This document shows positions 6,766 to 6,910 of a DNA stretch of 6,910 bases, in pieces; within the stretch, counting starts at the first letter, position 1; each line of letters begins with the position of its first letter. Under the pieces are notes generated by a model. It was given only the letters and a program-made list of their open reading frames with translations, had not been told where the DNA came from and made no database searches. This stretch comes from Fusobacteriales bacterium (GTDB taxonomy: Bacteria; Fusobacteriota; Fusobacteriia; Fusobacteriales; Leptotrichiaceae): positions 1-6,910 of the forward strand of contig JAITVW010000024.1 of assembly GCA_031285605.1 (NCBI GenBank). The letters are read 5' to 3'. The translations under genes were made by a program, and so were the position numbers.

Positions 6766-6790
6766 ATTCGTAAAATTTAACTAATACGAA
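6766..6790 (-). repeat. Right arm of the perfect 25-bp inverted repeat
   Basis: The arm begins ATTCGTAAAA and ends CTAATACGAA, the exact reverse complement of 6626-6650. With base 6791 it contains a 7-bp internal dyad, ATTCGTA (6766-6772) and TACGAAT (6785-6791). It lies in the leader of the downstream gene and could also fold in RNA as a 7-bp stem with a 12-base loop. Confidence 0.92.
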
Positions 6791-6842
6791 TATTTGAAAA
6801 TATTTTAAAATTATTAATATTCTAGAAAGAAAGGTGGGAAAT

Positions 6843-6910
6843 GTGAAAAAAGTAATAGTCATATTACTGGTATCCATGTCTATGTTTACAATATCAGCTA
6901 AGAAACCAAA
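6843..6910 (+). CDS. Exported protein, N-terminus only (3' end beyond window)
   Basis: Only the first 22 codons are present. They read M(GTG)KKVIVILLVSMSMF followed by TISAKKP, a textbook signal peptide: two lysines, a hydrophobic core of about 13 residues and an S-x-A-like cleavage site before KK. The mature product would be periplasmic, secreted or outer-membrane associated. The GTG start at 6843 is chosen because AAAGGTGG (6830-6837) lies five bases upstream. The ATG at 6841 in another frame meets TGA immediately. The gene sits downstream of the promoter within the inverted repeat, which fits a phase-variable surface or secreted protein. The family cannot be determined from this fragment. 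Confidence 0.8.
   Translation, partial: MKKVIVILLVSMSMFTISAKKP

Larger units (their letters stand above)
6626..6790 (+). promoter_or_regulatory. Putative invertible promoter segment (phase-variation switch), ON orientation
   Basis: Two perfect 25-bp inverted arms enclose 115 bp (6651-6765) that contain an outward-facing promoter aimed at the signal-peptide gene at 6843. This is the known layout of phase-variable promoters such as fimS of E. coli and the capsule and surface-protein promoters of Bacteroides. In those systems a tyrosine or serine recombinase flips the segment. What is seen is the repeat and the promoter; that the segment actually inverts is inference. No recombinase gene lies within the window. 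Alternatives are a tiny MITE-like element, but no flanking target duplication is visible, or a paired regulator-binding site that loops the DNA. Confidence 0.65.
6143..6842. other. 700-base, extremely AT-rich intergenic region between divergent units
   Basis: Reading rightward it holds the murQ promoter with its dyads, then an imperfect hairpin (6272-6305) and about 320 bases of near-pure A/T (6306-6625). In that A/T stretch I see only short palindromes such as ATATTTATAAATAT at 6538-6551. Then come the promoter-carrying inverted repeat (6626-6790) and the ribosome site of the last gene. No credible gene lies inside. Short frames such as 6649-6690 and 6522-6560 lack ribosome sites. Confidence 0.7.

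Noticed and set aside
6626..6790. A 165-bp MITE or miniature insertion element as the explanation of the inverted repeat
   Set aside because: Not fully excluded, but flanks show no target-site duplication, the repeat ends do not resemble known insertion-sequence ends to me, and the enclosed promoter pointing to a nearby start codon is better explained by a switch.
6674..6877. 67-codon open frame on the - strand
   Set aside because: It crosses the promoter, the right repeat arm and the antisense of the exported-protein gene; no ribosome site was seen and the translation is A/T-driven I, L, F, N and K.

Overview
The window is low-GC DNA with strong Shine-Dalgarno sites and short operons. It carries a phosphotransferase/MurQ locus and a YqhD-type alcohol dehydrogenase. 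This fits a fermentative anaerobe; a fusobacterium of the Leptotrichiaceae (Sebaldella or Leptotrichia type) is my best guess, and a low-GC Firmicute cannot be excluded. The assignment is inference from composition and gene style only.

Layout. (1) Positions 1-622 (+): the 3' part of an NAD(P)H-hydrate dehydratase gene. (2) 623-897: a spacer holding an extended -10 promoter. (3) 898-2058 (+): an iron-dependent, probably NADPH-linked alcohol dehydrogenase, closed by a hairpin terminator that also faces the convergent operon. (4) 2189-3389 (-): truA followed by a GNAT acetyltransferase, driven by a strong promoter at 3429-3457. (5) 3390-3832: a 443-base gap with that promoter, a leftward rho-independent terminator and two doubtful micro-ORFs. 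(6) 3833-6142 (-): murQ followed by a glucose-family PTS EIIBC gene, probably murP. Together they form an N-acetylmuramic acid uptake and lactyl-ether cleavage operon. (7) 6143-6842: a 700-base, extremely AT-rich gap. (8) From 6843 (+): the first codons of a gene with a signal peptide, cut by the window edge.

The most interesting element is in the last gap. A perfect 25-bp inverted repeat (6626-6650 and 6766-6790) encloses 115 bp. Inside lies a near-consensus promoter (TTGACA, 17 bp, TAAAAT) pointing at the exported-protein gene. Each arm also has internal dyad symmetry like a site-specific recombinase target. This is the architecture of an invertible, phase-variable promoter, shown here in the ON orientation for the downstream gene. 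In the opposite orientation the same promoter would point towards the murQ operon. No recombinase gene lies in the window.

The remaining genes are ordinary metabolism: cofactor repair, fermentation redox balance, tRNA modification and cell-wall sugar recycling.
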